DNA of 64,000 bases from Burkholderia pyrrocinia (GTDB lineage Bacteria; Pseudomonadota; Gammaproteobacteria; Burkholderiales; Burkholderiaceae): positions 3,520,104 through 3,584,103 of the forward strand of contig NZ_CP011503.1 of the NCBI RefSeq assembly GCF_001028665.1, read 5' to 3'. The notes under the pieces were generated by a model that saw nothing but the letters and a program-made list of their open reading frames with translations, made no database searches and was not told where the DNA came from. A program made the translations under genes and the position numbers. How positions within the stretch are numbered: the first letter of the stretch is position 1; every line of letters begins with the position of its first letter. Positions 1-9,452 of this stretch are shown here, piece after piece.

Positions 1-1478
1 TTCGCGCTCACGAGCAGCCGGTAGAACACGAAGCCAAGCCCCGCGCCGATGAACCACGAGAAGTTCGCGACGCCCTGCCAGCCCGGCACCATCACGCAAA
101 CGACCGCGATCACCGCGGCCGGCAGCAGCGCGGCGAGCGCACGACGATTCACGCCGCCCGTGTACCAGTACGTGCCGCTCTCCGACATCGTGTACAGGTC
201 GTCGCGCACGAGCCGGCCGCGCTTGACGAGGTAGAAGTCGGCGATCAGCACGCCGTACAACGGGCCGATGAATGCACCGAGCACGTCGAGCGTGTAGTGG
301 ATCACGGCCGGGTTGTTGAACAGGTTCCACGGCGTGATGAAGATCGACGCGACGGCCGCGAGCATCCCGCCCGCGCGCCAGCTGATCAGCCGCGGCGCGA
401 CGTTCGAGAAGTCGAACGCAGGCGACACGAAGTTCGCGACGATGTTGATGCCGATCGTCGCGATCGTGAACGTCAGCGCGCCGAGGATCACCGCGGTCGG
501 ATGGTCGATGCGGCCGACCGTCTCGACCGGATCGGTGATGAGTTCGCCGAACACGGGCAAGGTCGCTGCCGTCGTGATCACCGTGACGAGCGAGAACGCG
601 AGGAAGTTGACGGGCAGCCCCCAGAAATTGCCGCGCTTCACGTCGCCGAACGAGCGGCAGTAGCGCGAGAAATCGCCGAAGTTCAGCATCGGCCCGGAGA
701 AGTACGACACGACCAGCGACACGGCCGTGATCATCACCGGGATCACTTCCGCGCCGTGATACTTGACGCCGCCGAGGTTGAGGCCGATGTTGCGCCAGCC
801 CGCGCGCCACACCATGTAGCCGGCGAGGATGAACATCACGACATAGACGGCCGGGCCCGCGAAGTCGATGAACTTCTTGATCGTCTCCATCCCGTTCCAG
901 AACACGAACGCCTGCAGCACCCACAGCAGCATGAACCCGGCCCAGCCGACCGCCGACAGCCCGAGGAAGCCGTAGCGGTGGACGTCCGCGTACGGCAGCC
1001 ATTGCGGGAAGAACTTCAGCACGACGATCACGAGCGCGCTCGACGCGAGATAGGTCTGGATGCCGTACCACGCGATCGCGATCAGCCCGCGGATCACGGC
1101 CGGCACGTTCGCGCCGAGCACGCCGAACGTCGCGCGGCACGCGACCGGATACGGTACGCCGATCTGCTGGCTCGGCCGCGCGATCAGGTTGCACAGCAGG
1201 TTCACGATGCCGATCCCGACGATCAGCGCGATCAGCACCTGCCAGCTCGTCAGCCCGAGCGCGAACAGGCTGCCCGCGAATACGTAGCCGCCGACGCTGT
1301 GCACGTCCGACATCCAGAATGCGAAGATGTTGTACGAGCCCCATGTCTGATTCTTCAGGGGTGCCAAATCTTCGTTATACAGACGTTCGCTGTAACCGCC
1401 CGGCAGCGTCGGGTCGCCGCCCTCGCCGCCTTCTTCCGCCGGATAGGCGCTGTCGTGCGCCACACTGAACTGAGCCAT
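1..1478 (-). CDS. NCS1-family nucleobase:cation symporter (allantoin/hydantoin type), 3' end outside window
   Basis: Predicted inner-membrane permease that imports a purine- or hydantoin-like nucleobase with a cation. Read from the ATG at 1478, the protein begins MAQFSVAHDS and stays open to the window edge (about 492 codons), so the C-terminus is missing. The stretch NQTWGSYNIFAFWMSDVHS near residue 40 is typical of NCS1 carriers, and about a dozen hydrophobic segments follow. GGAGAAG lies a few bases upstream of the ATG. The gene lies downstream of a GntR/FCD regulator in the same direction, suggesting substrate-responsive control. The substrate (allantoin, hydantoin, uracil or cytosine) cannot be read from the sequence. 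The family call is firm. Confidence 0.85.
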   Translation of the reverse strand, partial: MAQFSVAHDSAYPAEEGGEGGDPTLPGGYSERLYNEDLAPLKNQTWGSYNIFAFWMSDVHSVGGYVFAGSLFALGLTSWQVLIALIVGIGIVNLLCNLIARPSQQIGVPYPVACRATFGVLGANVPAVIRGLIAIAWYGIQTYLASSALVIVVLKFFPQWLPYADVHRYGFLGLSAVGWAGFMLLWVLQAFVFWNGMETIKKFIDFAGPAVYVVMFILAGYMVWRAGWRNIGLNLGGVKYHGAEVIPVMITAVSLVVSYFSGPMLNFGDFSRYCRSFGDVKRGNFWGLPVNFLAFSLVTVITTAATLPVFGELITDPVETVGRIDHPTAVILGALTFTIATIGINIVANFVSPAFDFSNVAPRLISWRAGGMLAAVASIFITPWNLFNNPAVIHYTLDVLGAFIGPLYGVLIADFYLVKRGRLVRDDLYTMSESGTYWYTGGVNRRALAALLPAAVIAVVCVMVPGWQGVANFSWFIGAGLGFVFYRLLVSA

Positions 1479-1627
1479 GACTTCTCCTTGACGCGGCCGG
1501 GTGGCCGCTCCACCGTCATCGATATCGCTCCGGATCGTCGCCCGGAGTCGGACCAGCGGCCCGCGGCGAACGCCGCAGGCCTGCATTGCTCTCGTTCTGT
1601 GGCGCGCGGCCGGGTTCGCGTCGCCGC

Positions 1628-2332
1628 TCAGGCGCCGCCGAACACTTCGCGCAAATCGACCTGCCCTTGCGCGGGCCGGTCCAGCATCTTCAGTTCGACA
1701 TGCTGCAGGTGGTGCGCCATCAGCGTCACCGCCCGCTTCGGATCGCCCGCCTCCAGCGCGGCGAGGATCTCGTCGTGGTCGTCACACGAACACGGGCTGC
1801 GGCCGTGTGATTCGTACAGCGCCGACATCAGCGTCGAGCGTGCGACGAGCCCTTCGAGGCACTCGCTGAGCGTCGCATTGCCCATCAGCGTGGCGAGCGC
1901 CGTATGGAATTCGCCCGACAGGCGGATCCATGCCGCGAAGTCGTGCCGCTCGAACGCCTTGCGTTCCTTGTCGATCAGCGCGGCGACGCCCTTCAGCCGC
2001 TTCGCGCCGGGCCCGGCCGCGAGCCGCTCGACCACGGCGAGCTCGATGATCCGGCGCATCTCGAACACCTCGTGCACGTCCTGCAGCGTCGGGCTCGCGA
2101 CGAACGCACCGCGGTTCGGTTCGAGTTCGACCAGCTTGTCGGTCGCGAGCTGCGCGAGCGCCTGGCGAATCGTCCCGCGCTTCACGCCGAACACGTCGCA
2201 GAGCTGCGCCTCCGTCAGCTTCGCGCCGGGCGCGAGCCGATGCTCGAGGATCGCCGTGCGGATCCGCTCGGCGATCGCTTCGGGACTGGCTGCACCGGAC
2301 GGGTGGGAATCGGCCTCGTTCATGATCTGCAT
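1628..2332 (-). CDS. GntR-family transcriptional regulator, FCD subfamily
   Basis: DNA-binding regulator of 234 residues. A winged helix (about residues 19-80, with the recognition helix around FGVKRGTIRQAL) is followed by an FCD ligand-binding helical domain (about 90-220) that in this family often binds a carboxylate with a metal through Asp/His residues. It sits 149 bases upstream of the NCS1 permease in the same direction and probably controls that gene and itself. Two copies of a FadR-type palindrome, TTGTNNACAA, lie 36 and 180 bases upstream of the start, as expected for autoregulation. The effector is unknown. Confidence 0.85.
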   Translation of the reverse strand: MQIMNEADSHPSGAASPEAIAERIRTAILEHRLAPGAKLTEAQLCDVFGVKRGTIRQALAQLATDKLVELEPNRGAFVASPTLQDVHEVFEMRRIIELAVVERLAAGPGAKRLKGVAALIDKERKAFERHDFAAWIRLSGEFHTALATLMGNATLSECLEGLVARSTLMSALYESHGRSPCSCDDHDEILAALEAGDPKRAVTLMAHHLQHVELKMLDRPAQGQVDLREVFGGA

Positions 2333-2367
2333 CGTGTGATGGTCCTCATCCTAGGATGGACATAAAG

Positions 2368-2379
2368 ATTGTCAACAAT
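2368..2379. promoter_or_regulatory. Putative GntR/FCD operator, copy 1
   Basis: ATTGTCAACAAT, containing TTGT-CA-ACAA, fits the TNGTNNACNA pattern known for FadR/FCD-type GntR operators. It lies 36 bases before the start codon of the GntR gene at 2332. The same core recurs at 2512-2521. Assignment to this regulator is inferred from proximity and family consensus. Confidence 0.5.
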
Positions 2380-2511
2380 TCTTTTCCGGAATTTCGCACA
2401 ATCGGCGTGCACGGGCGCGACCACAATCGGTGCAGGATGCGCGAAATCCATGCACACCAAGCCTATAAGCCATGACAGAGGCCGTCCTCGCCGTATACCC
2501 TTTCGGACATT

Positions 2512-2521
2512 TTGTTGACAA
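2512..2521. promoter_or_regulatory. Putative GntR/FCD operator, copy 2
   Basis: TTGTTGACAA is the reverse complement of the core of the copy at 2369-2378 and has the same TTGT-NN-ACAA symmetry. The centre-to-centre distance is about 143 bases, which would allow looping or separate control of a second promoter. Confidence 0.45.
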
Positions 2522-2594
2522 TACTGGTGCAAAACCCGGTGACGATTCTGTCGGTGCCCGCCGAAATTTTTGACCGTTAGTTGCACAATTACAT

Positions 2595-2621
2595 AAAGAA
2601 AAAGGCGGGAACCCCGCCTTT
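2595..2621 (-). terminator. Intrinsic terminator of ldcA
   Basis: Inverted repeat AAAGGCGGG / CCCGCCTTT (2601-2609 and 2613-2621) with a three-base loop. On the minus strand it is followed by a T-rich run and lies 18 bases after the ldcA stop codon. Confidence 0.8.
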
Positions 2622-2639
2622 CGATCAACCGTGTCAGCT

Positions 2640-3578
2640 TCAGCCGAGGTGCGGATAGTCCGACAGCGTAAGCCGGAAACCGTGCGCATTCGCGACCAGC
2701 TGCGCGTGCGCGCCGAACGGCAGCGTCAGCAGGTCGGGCACGTGGCCGAACTGCAGCCCCGTGACGACCGGAATGCCGACCACCTCGCGCACCTGGTCGA
2801 TCATCGCCTGCATGTCGTAGCCGTTGTCGTATTCGAACGGCCGCGCGCCGGTGAACTGTCCGAGCACGAGCGCCTGCTGGCGCGCGAGCAACCCCGACAG
2901 GTGCAGTTGATAGATCATCCGCTCGATCCGGAACGGCTGTTCGTTGACGTCCTCGATGAACAGGATGCCGCCCTCGATGTCGGGCATGAACGGCGTGCCG
3001 ATGAGCGACGTGAGGATCGCAAGGTTGCCGCCCCACAAGGTGCCCGTCACGTTCACGGTCTGCACCTGCGGCGCCTCGGCGATGATCGTCGTGCTCGACT
3101 GCGTCAGCGTCTGCCAGAAGTGCTGCATCGTGAAATCGCTCGGCGTTTCCGCGCCGAAATCGGCGGACAGCATCGGGCCGCCGAACGTCTTGATGCGCGC
3201 CTTCGCGTACAGCGCGAGCTGGATCGCCGTGAAGTCGCTGTGGCCGACGAGCGCAACCGGCTGGTCGCGCAGCCTGCGCTCGAGCCCGCGATAGTCGAGC
3301 CCGTGCAGGATCCGCGCGGCACCGTAGCCGCCGCGCACCGCAAGCGCGATGTCCGGCAGCGGCCGCTCGGGATCGGCGAGACGGTTCAGGTCGCCTGCCC
3401 GCTCGCCGTCGGTGCCGCCGAAACGCTGGAAGCGCCGCTGCGTCGCTTCGATGTTCTCGATGCGTTGCTGCGCGGTGCTGAGGCGTTCGAGCGCGCGATT
3501 GATCGCGTCGGGATCGTGCGGATAACCGGACGGCGCCAGCAGGCGAATGGTGTAGGACGCGGCGGGCTGAAAGGACAT
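2640..3578 (-). CDS. ldcA: Muramoyltetrapeptide (LD-) carboxypeptidase, peptidase family S66
   Basis: Cytoplasmic serine peptidase that removes the terminal D-Ala from murein tetrapeptides during peptidoglycan recycling. The 312 residues match the usual family size (about 300). The nucleophile motif VGHSD places Ser at 114; Glu209 in FIEDVNE and His279 in FGHVPD complete the Ser-Glu-His triad typical of S66. There is no signal peptide, consistent with a cytosolic enzyme. The gene stands alone, with its own terminator downstream and tadA upstream in the same direction across a 99-base gap. Function is well supported; the symbol follows the family. Confidence 0.9.
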   Translation of the reverse strand: MSFQPAASYTIRLLAPSGYPHDPDAINRALERLSTAQQRIENIEATQRRFQRFGGTDGERAGDLNRLADPERPLPDIALAVRGGYGAARILHGLDYRGLERRLRDQPVALVGHSDFTAIQLALYAKARIKTFGGPMLSADFGAETPSDFTMQHFWQTLTQSSTTIIAEAPQVQTVNVTGTLWGGNLAILTSLIGTPFMPDIEGGILFIEDVNEQPFRIERMIYQLHLSGLLARQQALVLGQFTGARPFEYDNGYDMQAMIDQVREVVGIPVVTGLQFGHVPDLLTLPFGAHAQLVANAHGFRLTLSDYPHLG

Positions 3579-3677
3579 GGCGAAAGGTGTCGGGTCGTCA
3601 AACCTGCTTAGAGGGTCCGAACCGTCTTCGGTTCAGGGAACCGTGCGCGCCCGGAGCGACAGGCACGGCCGGCGCGA

Positions 3678-4672
<995 letters not shown>

Positions 4673-4951
4673 CAGTCAATTGGAACAATGCGGCAGGCCG
4701 AATTCTAGCAGGGTGACGCGGGTATGACAGGCCCTTCGAATATATGCTCGATATTGTGTTTTTTAGGGGCCGAATCGCGGCGCATACGTGCCGATCGGCG
4801 CCACTTGCCGCTCTGCTGCGCCGCAGCAGGCGGAGCGCCTTCCGGACACCGGCAAATACAAGCGGTGTCGGGCCCTGTTTTTATCTGCGATGACACAGGA
4901 CGGGTGTCGCGAATCCGGTGAAACGGCAGGCGTCGATGTGCCGTTGCCGGA
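4673..4951. other. Gene-free spacer between DUF1992 and the MFS gene
   Basis: 279 bases with no convincing gene on either strand. It contains the promoter of the DUF1992-tadA unit (4702-4730) and an AT-rich patch around 4738-4765. No clear terminator for the MFS gene was seen. Confidence 0.5.
4702..4730 (-). promoter_or_regulatory. Sigma-70-like promoter of the DUF1992-tadA unit
   Basis: On the minus strand CTGTCA (-35), a 17-base spacer and TAGAAT (-10) are found. The -10 box ends 30 bases before the ATG at 4672. Four and five of six positions match the consensus. Confidence 0.5.
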
Positions 4952-6190
4952 TCACGCGGCTAACGTTTCCGGCCGCGCTTTCGCAAACGGGCGGAACATC
5001 ATCGCGATCAGAAACGCGCCGAGACCGATCGCGAACGAACCGATGTACAGCCGGCCGTAGCTGCCGAACGTATCGACGATCAGGCCGCCGGCAACCGGCC
5101 CCGCGGCCATCCCGAGGCTGCCGGCCATCGCGCAGCCGCCGATCACGGTGCCCATCATCCGCAGCGGGAAGTTCTCGCGCGCGAGCACCGAATACAGCGG
5201 CATCACGCCCGCATAGATGAAGCCGAACAGCGTCGCGACCGCGTAGAACCCGTCGAGCGTGCGCACGAAGTAGTAGCCGAGCGCGCCCAGCGCCTGCGCG
5301 AGCAGCCCGGCCACCAGCATCCGCTTCGCGCCGACGCGGTCGCCGAGGAGGCCGAACACGATCCGGCCGCCCATGCCCGCGAGCCCTTCGACGCTGTAGA
5401 TCGACACCGCGACGATCAGCGGGATCCCGCACGTCACCGCGTAGCTGACCGTATGGAAGATCGGGCCCGAGTGGGTCGCGCAGCAGAAGAAATTGGTCAG
5501 CACCAGCACCATGAACTGCGGCGAGCGCAGCGCGTCCGCGACCGACATCGCCGCGGGCGCGCCGGCAGGCTGAGGCGCCGCGTGCGCGCGGTCGAGCGCG
5601 GGCGCCCTGCGCACCAGCAGCGACACCGGGATCATCACGACGGCCGCCAGTGCGGCGACGAGCAGCATCGACGTGCGCCAGTCATGCGTCGATACGAGCC
5701 ACGCGGCCAGCGGCGACATCGTCATCGGCGCCATCCCCATGCCGGCCGACACGAGCGACACCGCCAGGCTGCGGTGCGTGTCGAACCAGCCCGTCACGCA
5801 CGCCATCATCGGCGCGAACACCGCGGCCGTCGCGCTGCCGACGGCAAGGCCGAAGGTCAGCTGGAACGCGAGCAGCGACGGCGCGCGGCTCGCCAGCGCG
5901 AGGCTCGCCGACAGCAGCACGGCGCCCGTCATGACGACCGCGCGCGCACCGATGCGGTCCGACAGGCTGCCCCACCCCATGCTCGCGAAGGCCATCGCGA
6001 TGAAGCCGAGCGTCATCGCGCCGGAAATGCCGGTCATCGACCAGCCCGTGTCGCGCGCAATCGCGCGCAGGAACACCGGCAGCGAAAACATCGCGCCGAT
6101 CGCGAGGCAGCCCATCAGGCCGCCCGCGGCGACGATCACCCAGCGGTATCGGGAATCCGGCATTTGGCGTCTCCTGTCTCGTTTCGGCAA
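4952..6190 (-). CDS. Major facilitator superfamily transporter
   Basis: Twelve-helix inner-membrane carrier, 412 residues from the first ATG, or 403 from MPDSRYRW at 6163, which is the likelier start because the first nine residues are only charged. The loop GSLSDRIGARAV between helices 2 and 3 is the MFS signature, and GLLGDRVGAKRM repeats it in the second half. It resembles the oxalate/formate-antiporter or monocarboxylate branch, but the substrate cannot be deduced. It diverges from the GntR/UTRA regulator at 6531, so it may be the transporter for the redox operon on the other side; this is inference from gene arrangement. Confidence 0.85.
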   Translation of the reverse strand: MPKRDRRRQMPDSRYRWVIVAAGGLMGCLAIGAMFSLPVFLRAIARDTGWSMTGISGAMTLGFIAMAFASMGWGSLSDRIGARAVVMTGAVLLSASLALASRAPSLLAFQLTFGLAVGSATAAVFAPMMACVTGWFDTHRSLAVSLVSAGMGMAPMTMSPLAAWLVSTHDWRTSMLLVAALAAVVMIPVSLLVRRAPALDRAHAAPQPAGAPAAMSVADALRSPQFMVLVLTNFFCCATHSGPIFHTVSYAVTCGIPLIVAVSIYSVEGLAGMGGRIVFGLLGDRVGAKRMLVAGLLAQALGALGYYFVRTLDGFYAVATLFGFIYAGVMPLYSVLARENFPLRMMGTVIGGCAMAGSLGMAAGPVAGGLIVDTFGSYGRLYIGSFAIGLGAFLIAMMFRPFAKARPETLAA

Positions 6191-6530
6191 TCCTCGGGAA
6201 CCGCGCTACTGCGGCGCCGCACGGCGGCCTGCCCGGCTGCCGCATCAACGCTGTCGCAAGCCTGGTCGACATGGATACGACGGGCGACGCATCGGGAAAT
6301 CGACATGCGCGCCGCACGCGCCGGCGAATTTTTTTGATTGTCGGCCAATCCGCGCGACTGGCAAGGAGCGGATCGTTCGAACACCGGACGCCGGACGCCG
6401 GATCGCCCGTTCTGCCCACTGCCTGCCTCCCCGCTTTTCCGGATTCGGAAAGTCGAAATCAGAAATGGTTGGTTTGGACACCCGATCGAGCCGGCTACAC
6501 TCGAACCATCTTGTCATAACAAGTTGACCG
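6191..6530. other. Divergent regulatory region, MFS gene / GntR-UTRA operon
   Basis: 340 bases without a gene separating two divergent transcription units. It holds the palindrome at 6510-6523 just before the GntR start and a weaker five-base inverted repeat GATTG/CAATC at 6336-6350 nearer the MFS gene. No clear promoter boxes could be assigned. Confidence 0.5.
6510..6523. promoter_or_regulatory. Putative operator of the GntR/UTRA regulator
   Basis: CTTGTCATAACAAG: arms CTTGT and ACAAG around four bases, ending seven bases before the ATG at 6531. Position and symmetry suggest autoregulation by the HutC-type GntR protein. Confidence 0.5.
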
Positions 6531-7301
6531 ATGACCCCACCCAACGTCGTGCCGCTGTCGGCGGCCCCGCTCTACGTGCAGATCAAGGACACGCTGCGCG
6601 TGCGCATCCTCGACGGCACTTATGCGCCGCACAGCCGGATGCCGTCCGAGCACGAACTCTGCGCGATGTTCGACGTCAGCCGCATCACGGTGCGCCAGGC
6701 GCTCGGCGACCTGCAGAAGGAAGGCCTGCTGTTCAAGCTGCACGGCAAGGGCACGTTCGTGTCGAAGCCGAAGGCGTTCCAGAACGTGACGTCGCTGCAG
6801 GGGTTCGCCGAGGCGATGTCGACGATGGGCTACGAGATCGTCAACCAGTTGCGCAGCTTTCGCACCGTGAAGGCCGACCGCCATCTCGCGACGAAGCTGA
6901 ACGTGCCGGAAGGCGCGCCGCTCGTCGAGATCCACCGCGTGCGGCTGCTGAACCGCGAGCCCGTGTCGCTCGAACAGACCTGGGTGCCCGAAGCGCTCGG
7001 CAAGCGCCTCGCGGGCGCCGATCTCGCGACCCGCGACATCTTCCTGATCCTCGAAAACGACTGCGGCATCCCGCTCGGTCATGCCGACGTGTCGATCGAC
7101 GCGATCCTCGCCGACGACGAGATCGTCGATGCGCTGCACGTCGAGGAAAGCAGCCCCGTGCTGCGTATCGAGCGCCTCACGCACGACGCGTCGGGCACGC
7201 CGATCGACTACGAATACCTCTACTTCCGCGGCGACGCCTTCCAGTACCGGTTGCGCATCGACCGGCAGAAGGCGCGCAAACCTGCAAGGAACTCGCGATG
7301 A
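6531..7301 (+). CDS. GntR-family transcriptional regulator, HutC/UTRA subfamily
   Basis: 256-residue regulator: an N-terminal winged helix (about 12-80; PSEHELCAMFDVSRITVRQAL contains the recognition helix, here quoted as FDVSRITVRQAL) and a UTRA ligand-binding domain (about 95-245). UTRA domains bind small effectors such as sugars, amino acids or carboxylates. It is first in a plus-strand operon and its TGA overlaps the ATG of the flavoprotein gene by four bases, so it is translated together with the enzyme it probably controls. A palindrome directly precedes its start. The effector is unknown. Confidence 0.88.
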   Translation: MTPPNVVPLSAAPLYVQIKDTLRVRILDGTYAPHSRMPSEHELCAMFDVSRITVRQALGDLQKEGLLFKLHGKGTFVSKPKAFQNVTSLQGFAEAMSTMGYEIVNQLRSFRTVKADRHLATKLNVPEGAPLVEIHRVRLLNREPVSLEQTWVPEALGKRLAGADLATRDIFLILENDCGIPLGHADVSIDAILADDEIVDALHVEESSPVLRIERLTHDASGTPIDYEYLYFRGDAFQYRLRIDRQKARKPARNSR

Positions 7302-9037
7302 ATACCCATGTGCACGAATACGACGTCGTCGTGGTCGGCGGCGGCACGGCCGGCCCGATGGCGGCGATCAAGGCGAAGGAACGCGACCCGTCCCTGCGCG
7401 TGCTGCTGCTCGAAAAAGCCCACGTGAAGCGCAGCGGCGCGATCTCGATGGGGATGGACGGGCTGAACAACGCGGTGATCCCCGGGCATGCGACGCCCGA
7501 GCAATACACGCGCGAGATCACGATCGCCAACGACGGCATCGTCGACCAGGAAGCCGTGCACGCGTATGCGACGCACAGCTTCGCGACGATCGAACAGCTC
7601 GACCGCTGGGGCGTGAAGTTCGAGAAGGACGGCACCGGCGACTACGCGGTGAAGAAGGTCCATCACATGGGCTCGTACGTGCTGCCGATGCCGGAAGGAC
7701 ACGACATCAAGAAAGTGCTGTACCGGCAACTGAAGCGCGCGCGCATCGCGATCACGAACCGGATCGTCGCGACGCGCGTGCTGACCGATGCGCACGGACG
7801 TGCGAGCGGCGTGCTCGGCTTCGACTGCCGCACCGCGGCGTTCCACGTGATCCGCGCGAAGGCCGTGATTCTCTGCTGCGGCGCCGCAGGCCGGCTCGGG
7901 CTGCCGGCGTCGGGCTACCTGATGGGCACGTACGAGAACCCGACCAACGCAGGCGACGGCTATGCGATGGCCTATCACGCCGGCGCCGCGCTTGCGAATC
8001 TCGAATGCTTCCAGATCAATCCGCTGATCAAGGACTACAACGGCCCCGCATGCGCGTACGTGACGGGCCCGCTCGGCGGCTTCACCGCGAACGGCAAGGG
8101 CGAGCGCTTCATCGAATGCGATTACTGGAGCGGCCAGATGATGTGGGAGTTCTACCAGGAACTGCAAAGCGGCAACGGCCCCGTGTTCCTGAAGCTCGAC
8201 CATCTCGCGGAAGAAACGATCCGGACCATCGAGCAGATCCTGCACACGAACGAGCGGCCGAGCCGCGGCCGTTTCCATGCGGGGCGCGGGACCGACTACC
8301 GACACCAGATGGTCGAGATGCACATCTCCGAGATCGGCTTCTGCAGCGGCCACAGCGCGTCGGGCGTGTACGTGAACGCCCGCGCGGAAACGACCGTGCA
8401 GGGACTCTACGCAGCCGGCGACATGGCGGCCGTCCCGCACAACTACATGCTCGGCGCGTTCACGTATGGCTGGTTCGCCGGACAGAACGCGGCCGACTAC
8501 GTGGCCGGCCGCGACCATGCACCGGTGGACGACGAACAGGTCGACGCCGAGCGCGCCCGCGTGCTCGCCCCGCTGTTTCGCGAGCGCGGCCTGGCGCCGG
8601 CGCAGGTCGAATACAAGCTGCGCCGCCTGGTGAACGACTACCTGCAACCGCCGAAGGTGACCCGCAAGATGGAAATCGGACTGCAACGTTTCGACGATAT
8701 TACGGAGGATATCGAAGAGATAAAGGCGAGCCATCCTCACGAACTGATGCGCGCGGCTGAAGTTCGAGCGATCCGCGACTGCGCCGAAATGGCCGCCCGC
8801 GCGTCGCTGTTTCGCACCGAGAGCCGCTGGGGGCTGTATCACCATCGCGTCGACTTTCCGCACCGCAACGACGCCGAATGGTTTTGTCACACCTGGCTGC
8901 GCAAGGATGCCGACGGCGCGATGCGCAGCGAGAAGCGGCCGGTCGAACCGTACATCGTGCCGCTTGCCGACGACGAACGCAGCGCCTACGCGCATCTGCG
9001 CATCCGCGAACCGGCCGCACTCTCGGCCGCCCTTTGA
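7298..9037 (+). CDS. FAD-dependent oxidoreductase, AprA / fumarate reductase flavoprotein-like
   Basis: 579-residue flavoprotein. VVVVGGGTAGPMAA near residue 11 is the FAD dinucleotide-binding motif; GLYAAGD near residue 370 is the second FAD contact. The C-terminal part with RWGLYHHRVDFP resembles the alpha subunit of adenylylsulfate reductase (AprA) more than succinate dehydrogenase. The next gene encodes a two-cluster ferredoxin, as in AprBA, so the pair probably forms an electron-transferring complex. No other sulfate-reduction genes are nearby, so true APS reductase activity is unlikely and the substrate is unknown. ATG overlaps the regulator's stop (ATGA). Confidence 0.85.
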   Translation: MNTHVHEYDVVVVGGGTAGPMAAIKAKERDPSLRVLLLEKAHVKRSGAISMGMDGLNNAVIPGHATPEQYTREITIANDGIVDQEAVHAYATHSFATIEQLDRWGVKFEKDGTGDYAVKKVHHMGSYVLPMPEGHDIKKVLYRQLKRARIAITNRIVATRVLTDAHGRASGVLGFDCRTAAFHVIRAKAVILCCGAAGRLGLPASGYLMGTYENPTNAGDGYAMAYHAGAALANLECFQINPLIKDYNGPACAYVTGPLGGFTANGKGERFIECDYWSGQMMWEFYQELQSGNGPVFLKLDHLAEETIRTIEQILHTNERPSRGRFHAGRGTDYRHQMVEMHISEIGFCSGHSASGVYVNARAETTVQGLYAAGDMAAVPHNYMLGAFTYGWFAGQNAADYVAGRDHAPVDDEQVDAERARVLAPLFRERGLAPAQVEYKLRRLVNDYLQPPKVTRKMEIGLQRFDDITEDIEEIKASHPHELMRAAEVRAIRDCAEMAARASLFRTESRWGLYHHRVDFPHRNDAEWFCHTWLRKDADGAMRSEKRPVEPYIVPLADDERSAYAHLRIREPAALSAAL

Positions 9038-9048
9038 GGAGCCTTACC

Positions 9049-9294
9049 GTGCCCCATACCCCGCACGACATCTTCCAGCGCAGCAGCGCGCCCGTCACGA
9101 TCGACGAGGCACTGTGCATCGCCGACAAGGGCTGCACCGTCTGCGTCGACGTGTGCCCGCTCGACCTGCTCGCGATCGACGTGACCAAGGGCAAGGCCTA
9201 CATGCAGTTCGACGAATGCTGGTACTGCATGCCGTGCGAACGCGATTGCCCGACCGGTGCGGTCAAGGTCGACATCCCTTACCTGCTGCGCTGA
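9049..9294 (+). CDS. 4Fe-4S dicluster ferredoxin, AprB-like
   Basis: 81-residue ferredoxin starting at GTG 9049, preceded by GAGGAGCC that overlaps the end of the flavoprotein gene. Eight Cys for two [4Fe-4S] clusters: 23, 29, 32, 36 (GCTVCVDVCP) and 57, 60, 63, 67 (CWYCMPCERDCP). The aromatic pair between the second set resembles AprB. It most likely carries electrons to or from the AprA-like subunit. It lacks the C-terminal tail that wraps AprA in sulfate reducers. The AprB-like resemblance is from motif layout, not from a search. Confidence 0.85.
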   Translation: MPHTPHDIFQRSSAPVTIDEALCIADKGCTVCVDVCPLDLLAIDVTKGKAYMQFDECWYCMPCERDCPTGAVKVDIPYLLR

Positions 9295-9452
9295 CCGGGC
9301 GCGCGGCCGATCTTCGTCGTGCCGCCCGCGCTGGCCGTGCATCGACGACGTGACGGCCGGTCGGCGCTCGCCAGGTTCGCGCCGCCATACCGCGCCGCCG
9401 ATGCACCGCGTTCCGTGAGCAGCCGCCCTTTCATCGAACCGACCTTTTGCCC

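Larger units (their letters stand above)
2333..2639. other. 307-base gene-free region between the GntR/FCD gene and ldcA
   Basis: No credible gene is present. The stretch is richer in A+T than its neighbours. It holds two TTGTNNACAA palindromes and, next to ldcA, a hairpin terminator; both are listed separately. It should contain the promoter of the GntR gene, although I could not pick out clear -35 and -10 boxes. Confidence 0.6.

Noticed and set aside
7298..9294. Genuine dissimilatory APS reductase (AprAB)
   Set aside because: Resemblance is limited to fold and pairing; no sat, qmo or dsr genes are present, and the organism type does not reduce sulfate this way.
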